This document shows, one piece after another, positions 51,694 to 60,427 of a stretch of DNA of 64,000 nt. This DNA is from Pukyongiella litopenaei (lineage in GTDB: Bacteria; Pseudomonadota; Alphaproteobacteria; Rhodobacterales; Rhodobacteraceae). Position 1 is the stretch's first letter, and every line of letters begins with the position of its first letter. The stretch spans positions 744,001-808,000 of the forward strand of contig NZ_CP027665.1 of assembly GCF_003008555.2 (NCBI RefSeq), read 5' to 3'. The notes beneath the pieces were generated by a model. The model had not been told where the DNA came from. It made no database searches and saw only the letters and a list, made by a program, of their open reading frames with translations. A program made the translations under genes and the position numbers.

Positions 51694-54021
51694 ATGACCA
51701 CGCTCACCCTGCCCGGTCTGTCCGCCCCCGCCAGCATATCCGTCGATGAATGGGGCATGGCGCATATCCGTGCCGGGACCGCGCGGGACCTGTTCTTTCT
51801 GCAGGGGTTCAATGCGGCGCGGGACCGGCTGTGGCAGATCGACCTCTGGCGCAAGCGGGGGCTGGGCCTGCTGGCCGCCGATTTCGGCCCCGGCTACCTG
51901 ATGCAGGACCGTGCCGCGCGGCTGTTCCTCTATCGCGGCGACATGGCCGCCGAATGGGCCGCCTATGGCGAGGATGCCGAGGACATCTGCACCGCCTTTG
52001 CCACCGGCATCAACGCGGGCGTCGACCTGGTGCTGGACGGCAGCTGGCCCCTGCCCCCGGAATTTGCCGAGCTTGGCACCCGGCCCGCCCATTGGGCGCC
52101 CGAGGACGTGGTGCGCATCCGCACCCATTGCCTGTCGCGCAACGCGGCCTCGGAGTTTGCCCGGATGCAGGTTCATGCCCTCGCCGATCCCGAGACCGAC
52201 CTGCTGCGGGTGCCGCTCTCACCGCCGGTGCCGGACAGCGAATGGCAGACCATGGCCGACATCCGCCTGCCGCCGGATGCGCTCGATGTCTATGCGCTGG
52301 CCACCGCCCCCGTCACCTTCCAGCGCGAACGGCTCGACGCGACGCTGGAGGAGGCCGCGCAATGGTCCACGGTCGATGCGAGCATGACCGTGCAGCGCGC
52401 CGCCGCCCCGATGGAAGGCTCGAACAACTGGGCCATCTCGGCCGGCCTCACCGACACCGGCCGCCCGATCATGGCCAGCGACCCGCACCGCCAGCATGCC
52501 GCGCCCTCGCTGCGCTACATGGTCCACCTGACCGCGCCGGGCCTGGACCTGATCGGCGCAGGCGAGCCGTCATCGCCCGGCATCATGGCCGGCCATAACG
52601 GCACCGCCGCCTTCAGCCTGACCATCTTCTGCGCCGATCAGGAAGACGTGATGGTCTATGAAACCACCGATGACGGCGACGCCTATCGGTATGGCGACAG
52701 CACGGAACCCTTTGTCCGGCTGACCGAGACCTTTGCGGTCAAGGGCGCGGCGGACCAGACCCTGACCCTGACATTTTCCCGCCACGGGCCCGTGGTCCAT
52801 GCCGGGGACGGCATTGCCGTGGCGCTGCGCACCGTCTTTACCGATCCGGGCACCGCCCCCTACATGGCCAGCCTGAAATCCATGCGGACGACCAGCGTGC
52901 CCGCGTTCCGGGCGGCATTGACCACATGGGGCGCCCCGTCGGTCAACATGGTCTATGCCGACATGGCGGGCGACATCTGCTGGCAATCCGCCGCCTATGT
53001 GCCGCGGCGCACCGGCTGGCGCGGGCTGGCGCCGGTGATGGGGGACGGACGCCATGAATGGCAGGGCTACATGACCGCCGCCGACCTGCCGGCGATAGTG
53101 AACCCCGACAAGGGCTTCGTTCACTCCGCCAACGAGATGAACCTGCCCGAGGGATGGGACCATGCGGCCAGCCCGATCGGCTTTGAATGGTTCGAGGACG
53201 GGCGCGCCGACCGCATCGCCGAGGTGGTCGGCGCCGGTGGCGCGCGCGATGTCGCGGGCAGCTGCGCCTTGCAGACCGACACGGTCTCGGCCCGGGCGCT
53301 GGAGCTCTGCGCGCTGGTCCCGGACACCGCGCCCGGGGCCGCCCGCGACCTGCTGCGAGGCTGGGACGGGGATGCCCGCGCGGGCTCGGCCGCCGCCCTG
53401 CTGTTCGAGACCTGGCTCTCCGGCCACCTGCGCCCTGCCCTGCTGTCCCGCATCGCCCCCGACAGCACCCTGCGCGGCTATCTCGCTCCCGGCAATGTTC
53501 CGACGGTTGTCCGCCTGCTGCGCGGCGACCTTCCCGGCCTTGCGGCCCGCGCCGACATCGACCATGACAGGCTGATCGCCGATACGCTTGCGGCGGCCTG
53601 GGATGACTTGGTTGCGCGGTTCGGCACCGATCCCGCCGCATGGCGCTGGGGCAATCTGCACAAGAGCTATTTCAACCACGCGCTGACACCGCTGGGCAGC
53701 TCGCGCGATGTCGGGCCGCTGGCCAAGGGCGGCAGCGGCACCACCGTCATGCTGGCCCATTACGAGGCCTCGGACTATCGCGTCCGGATCGGCGCCTCGG
53801 TGCGCATGGTGGTCGATGTGGGGGCCTGGGACAACAGCGTCTGGATCAACGCGCCGGGCCAGTCCGGCATACCCGGCACGCCCCATTACGACGATCTCGC
53901 CCCGCTCTGGGCCGAAGGCCGCTATGTGCCGATGCTCTATTCGCAAGAGGCCGTGGACAAGGCCACCGCCAGCCGGCTCAACCTGCGCCCTGGGGGGGTG
54001 TCTGCCGACGCCGCGGACTGA
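51694..54021 (+). CDS. penicillin acylase-family Ntn hydrolase, no signal peptide
   Basis: This 775-residue precursor has the alpha domain, then the autocleavage site before Ser243 (EGSNNWAIS), the N-terminal nucleophile of the beta chain. Later motifs are SDPHRQHAAPSLRYMVHL and GHNGTAAFSLTIF. Such enzymes hydrolyse N-acyl bonds in beta-lactams, acyl-homoserine lactones or N-acyl peptides. The N-terminus (MTTLTLPGLSAPAS) is not a signal peptide, which is unusual because well-known members are periplasmic; a cytoplasmic role on imported amides is suggested. AGGAGA lies upstream. It forms an operon with iclR. Confidence 0.9.
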   Translation: MTTLTLPGLSAPASISVDEWGMAHIRAGTARDLFFLQGFNAARDRLWQIDLWRKRGLGLLAADFGPGYLMQDRAARLFLYRGDMAAEWAAYGEDAEDICTAFATGINAGVDLVLDGSWPLPPEFAELGTRPAHWAPEDVVRIRTHCLSRNAASEFARMQVHALADPETDLLRVPLSPPVPDSEWQTMADIRLPPDALDVYALATAPVTFQRERLDATLEEAAQWSTVDASMTVQRAAAPMEGSNNWAISAGLTDTGRPIMASDPHRQHAAPSLRYMVHLTAPGLDLIGAGEPSSPGIMAGHNGTAAFSLTIFCADQEDVMVYETTDDGDAYRYGDSTEPFVRLTETFAVKGAADQTLTLTFSRHGPVVHAGDGIAVALRTVFTDPGTAPYMASLKSMRTTSVPAFRAALTTWGAPSVNMVYADMAGDICWQSAAYVPRRTGWRGLAPVMGDGRHEWQGYMTAADLPAIVNPDKGFVHSANEMNLPEGWDHAASPIGFEWFEDGRADRIAEVVGAGGARDVAGSCALQTDTVSARALELCALVPDTAPGAARDLLRGWDGDARAGSAAALLFETWLSGHLRPALLSRIAPDSTLRGYLAPGNVPTVVRLLRGDLPGLAARADIDHDRLIADTLAAAWDDLVARFGTDPAAWRWGNLHKSYFNHALTPLGSSRDVGPLAKGGSGTTVMLAHYEASDYRVRIGASVRMVVDVGAWDNSVWINAPGQSGIPGTPHYDDLAPLWAEGRYVPMLYSQEAVDKATASRLNLRPGGVSADAAD

Positions 54022-54057
54022 GGCACCCATTGCGCGCAGCAGCCAGTTCCGGTGCCG

Positions 54058-55116
54058 TCACCGCAGTTGCGGAAACGCGTCGCGCCAGCGCCGGATGAAC
54101 AGTTCGCGCTTGTCCGCATCCATCGCCACGATGAGCCTTGGATCAAGACCGACCGGGCGTTCCAGCGTTTCGACGGAACCGGACACTTCGATCTGGGCAC
54201 CGTCCCCGCCATCCAGCCTCACGATCAGGTCCTGCGCCTCCAGCCGCGCCCGGCCATCGTCGGAAAGCAGGTAGTCGAGCAGATCCCGCGCGGTCCCGGT
54301 GTCGGCCGCCCCGGCCGGGATCATCGCCGCCCGCGACAGGATCAGCGTGTAATCCTCCGGCGCGACGACGGCGAGCCGCGCCTCCTGCCCGGCCCGCTGC
54401 AGGGCATAGGACCCGAGAACGTTGTAGGCGATCAGGAACCGGCCCGAGATCACCGCGTCGATGATCTCGGCCGAACAACAGGTGGCCACCGAACCGCTGC
54501 GCCCGAACGCCTCCATCAGGCCGCCAAAGGTCGTCGCCTCGAGCGAATCGCTGAAGGCCAGCAGAAACCCCAGGCCGGATTGCTCGATATCATAGGTCGC
54601 CACCCGCCCGGCGAACCGGCTGCCGGTCGGCCGCAGCAGGTCGAGCAGGTCGAACCGCGATCGCGGCACCTCGTGGGGCCCGACCAGGTCCCGGTTGTAA
54701 ACCATCACGACAGGTTCGCGGGTGATCCCCCACAGCTGATCGCGCCATCTGAGCTGGGGCGCAAGCGCGCCGGTGCCGTCCGACACATGGGTCGTGGCGC
54801 ATCCCTGGTTGACGAGATCGACCATGTGATGAACGGCCGAGCTGATGACGAGATCGGCACCGGTCCGCCCGCTGGCGCAGTCGCCGGCGGTCAGTCGGTA
54901 GAGATCGTTCGACCCCCACTGCTCATAGACGACACGGGTATCGGGGCGGGTTACCAGATAGGCCTCGATCACGGGGCCCAGCGCCGCCAGATCGGTGGTG
55001 CTGCGCAACAGCGCGACATGCGCGGCATCGGCGGGGCCGAGTCTGGCGGTCAGCTCGGGCGTCTGGGCGGCAAGCGGCTGCCAGAGGCAGATCAGCAGGG
55101 CCGCCAGACGGATCAT
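54058..55116 (-). CDS. periplasmic substrate-binding protein co-encoded with the TctDE sensor
   Basis: This 352-residue protein has a signal peptide (MIRLAALLICLWQPLAAQ) and an iron/ABC-type extracellular binding-protein fold. Visible features are YEQWGSNDLYRL, GADLVISSAVHHMVDLVNQG, WGITREPVVMVYNRDLV and an AYNVLGSYAL segment. Its start overlaps the kinase stop by 4 bases, and no permease or ATPase follows. It is therefore more likely a co-sensor for the kinase than part of an ABC importer, although that is an inference. It is convergent with the acylase gene. Confidence 0.82.
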   Translation of the reverse strand: MIRLAALLICLWQPLAAQTPELTARLGPADAAHVALLRSTTDLAALGPVIEAYLVTRPDTRVVYEQWGSNDLYRLTAGDCASGRTGADLVISSAVHHMVDLVNQGCATTHVSDGTGALAPQLRWRDQLWGITREPVVMVYNRDLVGPHEVPRSRFDLLDLLRPTGSRFAGRVATYDIEQSGLGFLLAFSDSLEATTFGGLMEAFGRSGSVATCCSAEIIDAVISGRFLIAYNVLGSYALQRAGQEARLAVVAPEDYTLILSRAAMIPAGAADTGTARDLLDYLLSDDGRARLEAQDLIVRLDGGDGAQIEVSGSVETLERPVGLDPRLIVAMDADKRELFIRRWRDAFPQLR

Positions 55117-56489
55117 GGCGCGCGCCTCGGCAGTTCGAGGGCAACGGCGTGCCGCCCGTCATCACGGGTCATCCGGATCCGGCCCCCATGCCCTTCGGCC
55201 ACCTCGCGCGCGATGGCCAGACCGATGCCGGTGCCGCCGGAACTGCCGGATTTCGCGAACCGCCTGCCCGCCGACTGCAGGATCCCCGGCGCCGGTCCGT
55301 CGCCGCGATCGCTCACCCACAGCGCGGCCATGTCGCCGTCGGTCACACCCAGCCGGATCGGCGGTTTTCCATGGTAGAGGGCGTTGGTCAGCAGGTTCTT
55401 GCCCGCCTCGGTCAGCGACAGGCCATCGCCCCGCACCGGCACCGGATCGTCGGGCAGCGCCAGTTCCACCTCGATGCCCGCGTCCAGGAACAGATCGTCG
55501 GTGGCCTCGACGATATCGACCGCCACATCGCGCAGGTCCAGCGGTGTCGCGGGTTCGGTATCGGCGCGGTGGATGATCATCGCCCGGCTGAGCAGCTGAT
55601 CCAGCAACCGGCCCAGCCCCGCGGTGCGATCCTCGATCCGGGCCACGATGCGGGCGCGGCGGTCGGGGTCGGTCTCGCTGGCGGCCAGCTGGGCCTGCGC
55701 CCGGATCGCGGCGACAGGCGTGCGCAACTGGTGGGCGGCATCGGCAATCAGCTTGCCGGTCGCCACGCTCTGCCGTTCCAGCCGCGCCATGAACGTGTTG
55801 AGCGCGACGAGCATGCCCGCCACCTCTTTCGGCGCCGACAGCGACAGCGGCGTGAGGTCCGTCGGCTCACGCGCGGCCAGCGCATCGCTGAGCCGCGGCA
55901 GCGGTTCGAGCGCCCGGCTGACCACCAGCCAGGCGAACAGCGCCATCACCGCCCCTGCCGCGCCGAGCACCAGCATCGCGTTCCGCGCGATGTCCCGCGC
56001 GAGATCCCGCCGGGCCAGCAGCGTGTGACCGACAACCACCTGCACCGGCCCGGAAAACCGGCGTTCGGCAAACCGGCGGGTCACGGCCACATACCGCGCC
56101 GGTTCGGCGCCGAACGTGCCGTCATAGAATACGCTTTCGCCCGTCGCCGCCCCCTCCGGCAGCGGGGCGGCGCCGTCGCCGGTCAGGGTTGCCCCGTCCG
56201 GGCCGACGACGCGATAGCGGATGCGGTCATCGGGGGCGAGCGACATCAACTCGAAGGCCGAGACCGGCAGATCGACAATCGCGGCCCCGTCGCGGATCGA
56301 GATCGCGGTGGCAATGTCGGACGCGGCCCCCAGCAGCAGCCGGTCATAGGCTTCGCGCGCGGCCTGCCTGCCATAGGCCAGCGCCGCGACCAGCACCACC
56401 GCGCCGCCCAGCACCAGCACCGATCCCACGGCGAGCGCCACGCGGCTCTTGAGCGACAATGTCGCGCGAACCACGGCGCGGTCAGCCAT
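55113..56489 (-). CDS. tctE: sensor histidine kinase, TctE family
   Basis: This 458-residue membrane kinase has a first transmembrane helix at about 17-39, a periplasmic sensor (TctE N-terminal type), a second helix at about 185-205 (LVLGAAGAVMALFAWLVV), and a HisKA H-box DAAHQLRTPVAAIRAQ. The catalytic domain has NLLTNALYHG, DRGDGPAPG and GGTGIGLAIA. It should sense a tricarboxylate or similar acid and phosphorylate TctD. It overlaps the regulator gene by 8 bases. Confidence 0.92.
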   Translation of the reverse strand: MADRAVVRATLSLKSRVALAVGSVLVLGGAVVLVAALAYGRQAAREAYDRLLLGAASDIATAISIRDGAAIVDLPVSAFELMSLAPDDRIRYRVVGPDGATLTGDGAAPLPEGAATGESVFYDGTFGAEPARYVAVTRRFAERRFSGPVQVVVGHTLLARRDLARDIARNAMLVLGAAGAVMALFAWLVVSRALEPLPRLSDALAAREPTDLTPLSLSAPKEVAGMLVALNTFMARLERQSVATGKLIADAAHQLRTPVAAIRAQAQLAASETDPDRRARIVARIEDRTAGLGRLLDQLLSRAMIIHRADTEPATPLDLRDVAVDIVEATDDLFLDAGIEVELALPDDPVPVRGDGLSLTEAGKNLLTNALYHGKPPIRLGVTDGDMAALWVSDRGDGPAPGILQSAGRRFAKSGSSGGTGIGLAIAREVAEGHGGRIRMTRDDGRHAVALELPRRAP

Positions 56490-57156
56490 CGTCGGCAACC
56501 AGTCGGTAGCCGAGCCCGCGATGGGTTTCGATCCGCGCCCGCGACCCGGCAAGTTTCTTGCGCAGCCGTGCGACATAGAGTTCGATCGCGTTGGCGCCGA
56601 CATCCGCCCGGTCGAACGAGAATATCCCGTCGAACAGCTGGTCCTTGGACAGGATCTGTCCGCGATGCGACATCATCAGGTTCAGCAGGGTCATTTCGCG
56701 CCGCGTCATCGGCACCGGGGCATCGGCGACATGCACGGTGCGGGCCGCGGGATCGAAGACCAGATCGGCCAGCCGCATCAGGTTGCTGACCTGCCCCTTT
56801 TCGCGGCGGATCAACACCCGCAGCCGCGCCTCGAGTTCGCGCAGGTCGAACGGTTTCACCAGGTAGTCGTCGGCACCGGAATCGAGCGCCGCCACCCGCG
56901 CGGTGACCTCGAACTCGGCCGTGAGCATCAGGACCGGCGTGCTGTCGCCGCGCGCGCGCAGCCATTTCAGCAGGAGCCGCCCGTCACCATCGGGCAGGTT
57001 AATGTCCAGAACGATGGCGTCATAGGCCTGAACCGCCACGCAATCCTCGGCATCCCCCAGCCTCGGCGCGAGATCGCAGGCAAAGCCCGCCGCTTCGAGG
57101 CTGGCAACGACGGCCTCCCCGACATCGGCGGTGTCTTCGACGATCAGAATGCGCAT
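56482..57156 (-). CDS. tctD: response regulator, OmpR/PhoB type, TctD family
   Basis: This 224-residue regulator has a receiver domain (MRILIVEDTADVGE; phosphoacceptor Asp51 in VLDINLPDGDG; Thr in LMLTAE; Lys in YLVKPFDLREL) and a C-terminal OmpR-type winged helix (LTRREMTLL-like MTRREMTLLNLMM, and RADVGANAIELYVARLRKKL). It is divergent from tctCBA. The gap between them carries three 7-base direct repeats at 11-base spacing, the layout OmpR/PhoB-type regulators bind. Confidence 0.94.
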   Translation of the reverse strand: MRILIVEDTADVGEAVVASLEAAGFACDLAPRLGDAEDCVAVQAYDAIVLDINLPDGDGRLLLKWLRARGDSTPVLMLTAEFEVTARVAALDSGADDYLVKPFDLRELEARLRVLIRREKGQVSNLMRLADLVFDPAARTVHVADAPVPMTRREMTLLNLMMSHRGQILSKDQLFDGIFSFDRADVGANAIELYVARLRKKLAGSRARIETHRGLGYRLVADDG

Positions 57157-57226
57157 ATGCGATCCCCCCGGTTGCCGAGCTTACCGCGCCGATCACGAGC
57201 CGGAAAGCGCGCGGTTCCGCGCCATT

Positions 57227-57255
57227 ACAGGTTGGTGACAGGTTGGTGACAGGTT
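57227..57255 (+). promoter_or_regulatory. TctD-type direct repeats, three ACAGGTT at 11-base period
   Basis: ACAGGTT begins at 57227, 57238 and 57249, with identical 4-base spacers GGTG between the copies. A 7-base repeat with 4-base spacing is the PhoB-box architecture of OmpR-family regulators. The cluster lies 69-97 bases upstream of tctC and 71-99 bases upstream of tctD. Confidence 0.7.
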
Positions 57256-57323
57256 CCGGCCCTATGGTCGCCCCACCCCGGATCGCCACATGCGCGGTCC
57301 GTGACATGATGTGGAGGAGACCC

Positions 57324-58316
57324 ATGCAATTCACGACCATCCGGCGCGGCCTCGCCGCCGCCGCAATTCTGGCCTGTGCGCCCTTCGCGGCCGCCGCGCA
57401 GGATTTCACCCCCGAGACCCCCGAATGTATCGCGCCGGCCAACCCCGGCGGCGGCTGGGATTTCACCTGCCGCCAGGTCGGCAAGACGCTGCAGGATCTC
57501 GGCCTGATCCCCTCGACCATGCAGGTGGTCAACCTGTCGGGTGGCGGTGGCGGCGTGGCTTTTGCCGAGGTCGTCAACAAGCGCAGCGACGACAACGACC
57601 TGATCGTCGCGGCCTCGTCGGCCACGGCAACGCGGCTGGCGCAGAACGCGTTTCCGGGCAACACGATGGACGAGGTTCGCTGGGTCGGCGCGATCGGCGC
57701 GGATTACGGCGTGATCGCGGTGGCCGCGGACAGCGGGATCGCGACGCTGCCGGACCTGATGGAGCAGATCAAGGCGGACCCGACCTCAATCTCGATCGGC
57801 GGCGGTTCGGCCGTCGGCGGCTGGGATCACCTGAAGGTGCTGATCGCCGCGCAGCGGGCCGGCGTCGAGGATGTGCGCAAGGTGAAATACATCGCGTTCG
57901 CGGGCGGCGGCGAGGCGGTGACCCAGCTTCTGGCCGGGTCGCTGCAGGCCTTTACCGGCGATCTGTCCGAGGCGCAGGGATTCGTCGAATCGGGCGATAT
58001 CAAGGTGATCGCGCTGCTGGCCCCGGACCGGCTGGACGGCGACTTCGCCGACCTGCCGACCGCCCGCGAACAGGGGATCGACGCCATCGGCGCGAACTGG
58101 CGCGGGTTCTACGCGCCGGGCAACATGAGCGACGCGGCCTATGACTACTGGGTCAGCCGGATCGACACGCTCTATGACAGCGACGAATGGAAAACGATCA
58201 TGGCCAGTAACGGCCTCGCCCCGCTCGACCTGCAGGGCGCCGAGTTCCAGGCCTTTGTCACCGAGTCGGTGCAGAGCATCCAGGATCTCTCGCGCGAGAT
58301 CGGCATCCTGCAGTAG
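57324..58316 (+). CDS. tctC: tripartite tricarboxylate transporter substrate-binding protein
   Basis: This 330-residue periplasmic protein has a signal peptide (LAAAAILACAPFAAAAQ, cleavage near residue 25) and the TctC pattern CIAPANPGGGWDFTCRQVG for ligand carboxylate binding, then VVNLSGGGGGVAFAEVV and IAVAADSGIATLPDL. It delivers citrate or a related acid to TctAB. GGAGGAGA sits just before the ATG. Regulation by TctDE is expected from the divergent arrangement. Confidence 0.93.
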   Translation: MQFTTIRRGLAAAAILACAPFAAAAQDFTPETPECIAPANPGGGWDFTCRQVGKTLQDLGLIPSTMQVVNLSGGGGGVAFAEVVNKRSDDNDLIVAASSATATRLAQNAFPGNTMDEVRWVGAIGADYGVIAVAADSGIATLPDLMEQIKADPTSISIGGGSAVGGWDHLKVLIAAQRAGVEDVRKVKYIAFAGGGEAVTQLLAGSLQAFTGDLSEAQGFVESGDIKVIALLAPDRLDGDFADLPTAREQGIDAIGANWRGFYAPGNMSDAAYDYWVSRIDTLYDSDEWKTIMASNGLAPLDLQGAEFQAFVTESVQSIQDLSREIGILQ

Positions 58317-58392
58317 CGGCGCCCCGGCGCCACGGCATCTCCGGTCGTCATCGGGGATGCCTTTCCATCATCCGCAACCGGGAGGAGTTCGC

Positions 58393-58824
58393 ATGAGCGA
58401 CCGCGTCTTCGGTGGGATCGGTCTGGTCCTCGCCCTCTTTTTCGGCTGGCAGGCATCCATCATCCAGGAGAGTTTCCTGTCCGATGTCGTCGGCCCCAAG
58501 ATGTTTCCCTACATCATCGCCACGGTCATGGGCATCGCGTCGATCTATTTCCTGCTCAAGCCCGATCCCGAACCGGACTGGCCAAACGCCGGCCGCCTGG
58601 CCGAGATCGGTTTCGCCGCGCTGGTGATGCTGGCCTATGCGCTGGCATTGCCGCAGCTGGGGTTCGTCATCGCAACCGCATTGGCGGCCACCTACCTGAC
58701 CTGGCGACTCGGTTCGCGGCCGCTGGAAAGCGTGATCATCGGCGTCGCCACGTCGGTCGGCATCTATGTGGTTTTCCGGCTGCTGCTCGGGCTGAGCCTC
58801 GCCCGCGGCCCTTTCGGTTTCTGA
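58393..58824 (+). CDS. tctB: tripartite tricarboxylate transporter small membrane subunit
   Basis: This 143-residue membrane protein has four hydrophobic segments (about 5-20, 40-56, 72-90 and 103-135), including VFGGIGLVLALFFGWQAS and VGPKMFPYIIATVMGIASIY, typical of TctB. GGAGGAG lies upstream. It lies between tctC and tctA, ten bases before tctA. Confidence 0.92.
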   Translation: MSDRVFGGIGLVLALFFGWQASIIQESFLSDVVGPKMFPYIIATVMGIASIYFLLKPDPEPDWPNAGRLAEIGFAALVMLAYALALPQLGFVIATALAATYLTWRLGSRPLESVIIGVATSVGIYVVFRLLLGLSLARGPFGF

Positions 58825-58834
58825 GGAGCACCCC

Positions 58835-60376
58835 ATGGACCTGATGTCCCAACTCGCCGACGGGTTTGCCGTCGCGCTCACCTGGCAGAACCTCGCGCTG
58901 GCGCTGATGGGCTGCTTTCTCGGCACGATCATGGGCGCGCTGCCGGGGCTCGGCCCGTCAAACGGCGTCGCGATCCTGATCCCGCTGGCCTTTACCCTCG
59001 GCCTCGGCGCGACGCCGTCGCTGATCCTGCTGACCAGCGTCTATTACGGGGCGATGTATGGCGGGCGCATCTCGTCGATCCTGCTCAATATCCCCGGCGA
59101 CGAACCGGCGATGATGACCTGCCTCGACGGCTATCCGATGGCGCAGCAGGGCCGTGCGGGCGAGGCGCTGGCGCTTTCGGGCGTCGCCTCTTTCGTCGGC
59201 GCCTTCTTCGCCACATGGGGGCTGGTTCTGCTGGCGCCGCAGCTGGTCAAGGTCGCGCTGCTGTTCGGTCCGGCCGAATATTTCGCGCTCTTCGCGCTGG
59301 CCTTCGCCACGCTCGGCGGCATTTCATCGACCAACCAGGCGAAATCGGCCTTTGCCGCGGCGCTCGGGCTGGGGCTGGCGATGATCGGCGTCGACACCCA
59401 GACCGGCGTTCCGCGCTTCACCTTCGGCGAGGTGCATCTCTATGACGGGATAGATTTTCTCGTCGCCATCGTCGGCCTGTTCGCGCTGTCCGAGGTGTTT
59501 GTCTTTCTCGAGCACCGGGGCACGGAACGCGACATTTCCCGCCAGCCCCGGATGCAGATCGGCCGCATCGTGCCGTCCTGGAGCCTGATCCGGTCCTGCA
59601 TCCCGACCATGGGCCGCACCACGATCCTGGGGTTCATCGCGGGCGTGCTGCCCGGTGCGGGTGCCTCGCTCGGCTCGTTCATCTCGTATTCGATGGAAAA
59701 GCGTATCGTCGACCGCGACAACACCTTCGGCACCGGCGACCCGCGCGGTGTCGCGGCGCCCGAGGCGGGCAACAACGCGGCGGCGGGCGGCGCGCTGGTT
59801 CCCATGCTCGCGCTGGGCGTGCCGGGCTCGGGCACCACGGCGGTTCTGCTTGCCGTTCTGCTGGCGCTCAACATCACGCCGGGGCCGCTGCTGTTCACCC
59901 AGAACCCGGACGTGGTCTGGGGCCTGATCGCGGCGCTGTTCATCGGCAACGTCATGCTGCTGGCGATGAACATCCCGATGGTCGGCCTGTTCACCCGCGT
60001 CCTGCTGGTGCCGCCGCGCATCCTGATGCCGATCGTGGCGATGATTTCATTTGTCGGGATCTACGGCATCTCGGGGTCGAGCTTCGACCTGATGGTCATG
60101 GTCGGCTTTGGCGTCATGGGCTGGGTGCTGCGCAAGCTCGACGTGCCGCTGGTGCCGATCATCCTCGGCACGCTTCTGGGCAACGAGATGGAGGTCAATT
60201 TCCGGCGCGCGGTGAATATCGCGGATGGCGATTATTCGGTGCTGATCTCCTCGCCGCTCACCATCCTGCTATGGTCCATCGCCATCATCGGCTTTGTCCT
60301 GCCGATCCTCGTCGGTGGCGTGCTGCGCCGCCGGATGCGCATGGCGCATGATGCCGAAGGCGCCATCGAGGACTGA
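58835..60376 (+). CDS. tctA: tripartite tricarboxylate transporter large membrane subunit
   Basis: This 513-residue permease has about ten or more hydrophobic helices. The conserved N-terminal region is GTIMGALPGLGPSNGVAILI (about 29-48), followed by YYGAMYGGRISSILLNIPGD (about 70-89). A repeat-like second half has GVLPGAGASLGSFISYSMEK and AAPEAGNNAAAGGALVPMLALG. GAGGAG precedes the start. With TctB and TctC it forms a proton- or sodium-driven acid importer. Confidence 0.94.
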   Translation: MDLMSQLADGFAVALTWQNLALALMGCFLGTIMGALPGLGPSNGVAILIPLAFTLGLGATPSLILLTSVYYGAMYGGRISSILLNIPGDEPAMMTCLDGYPMAQQGRAGEALALSGVASFVGAFFATWGLVLLAPQLVKVALLFGPAEYFALFALAFATLGGISSTNQAKSAFAAALGLGLAMIGVDTQTGVPRFTFGEVHLYDGIDFLVAIVGLFALSEVFVFLEHRGTERDISRQPRMQIGRIVPSWSLIRSCIPTMGRTTILGFIAGVLPGAGASLGSFISYSMEKRIVDRDNTFGTGDPRGVAAPEAGNNAAAGGALVPMLALGVPGSGTTAVLLAVLLALNITPGPLLFTQNPDVVWGLIAALFIGNVMLLAMNIPMVGLFTRVLLVPPRILMPIVAMISFVGIYGISGSSFDLMVMVGFGVMGWVLRKLDVPLVPIILGTLLGNEMEVNFRRAVNIADGDYSVLISSPLTILLWSIAIIGFVLPILVGGVLRRRMRMAHDAEGAIED

Positions 60377-60387
60377 CGCCATCCCGG

Positions 60388-60422
60388 CGCCCGCGGCTGC
60401 CGATACTAGGCCGCCGCGGGCG
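60388..60422. terminator. bidirectional hairpin between tctA and a convergent gene
   Basis: CGCCCGCGGC and GCCGCGGGCG form a perfect 10-base stem with a 15-base loop in the 51-base gap between convergent genes. No clear U-tract follows on either strand. Confidence 0.5.
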
Positions 60423-60427
60423 TCGGA

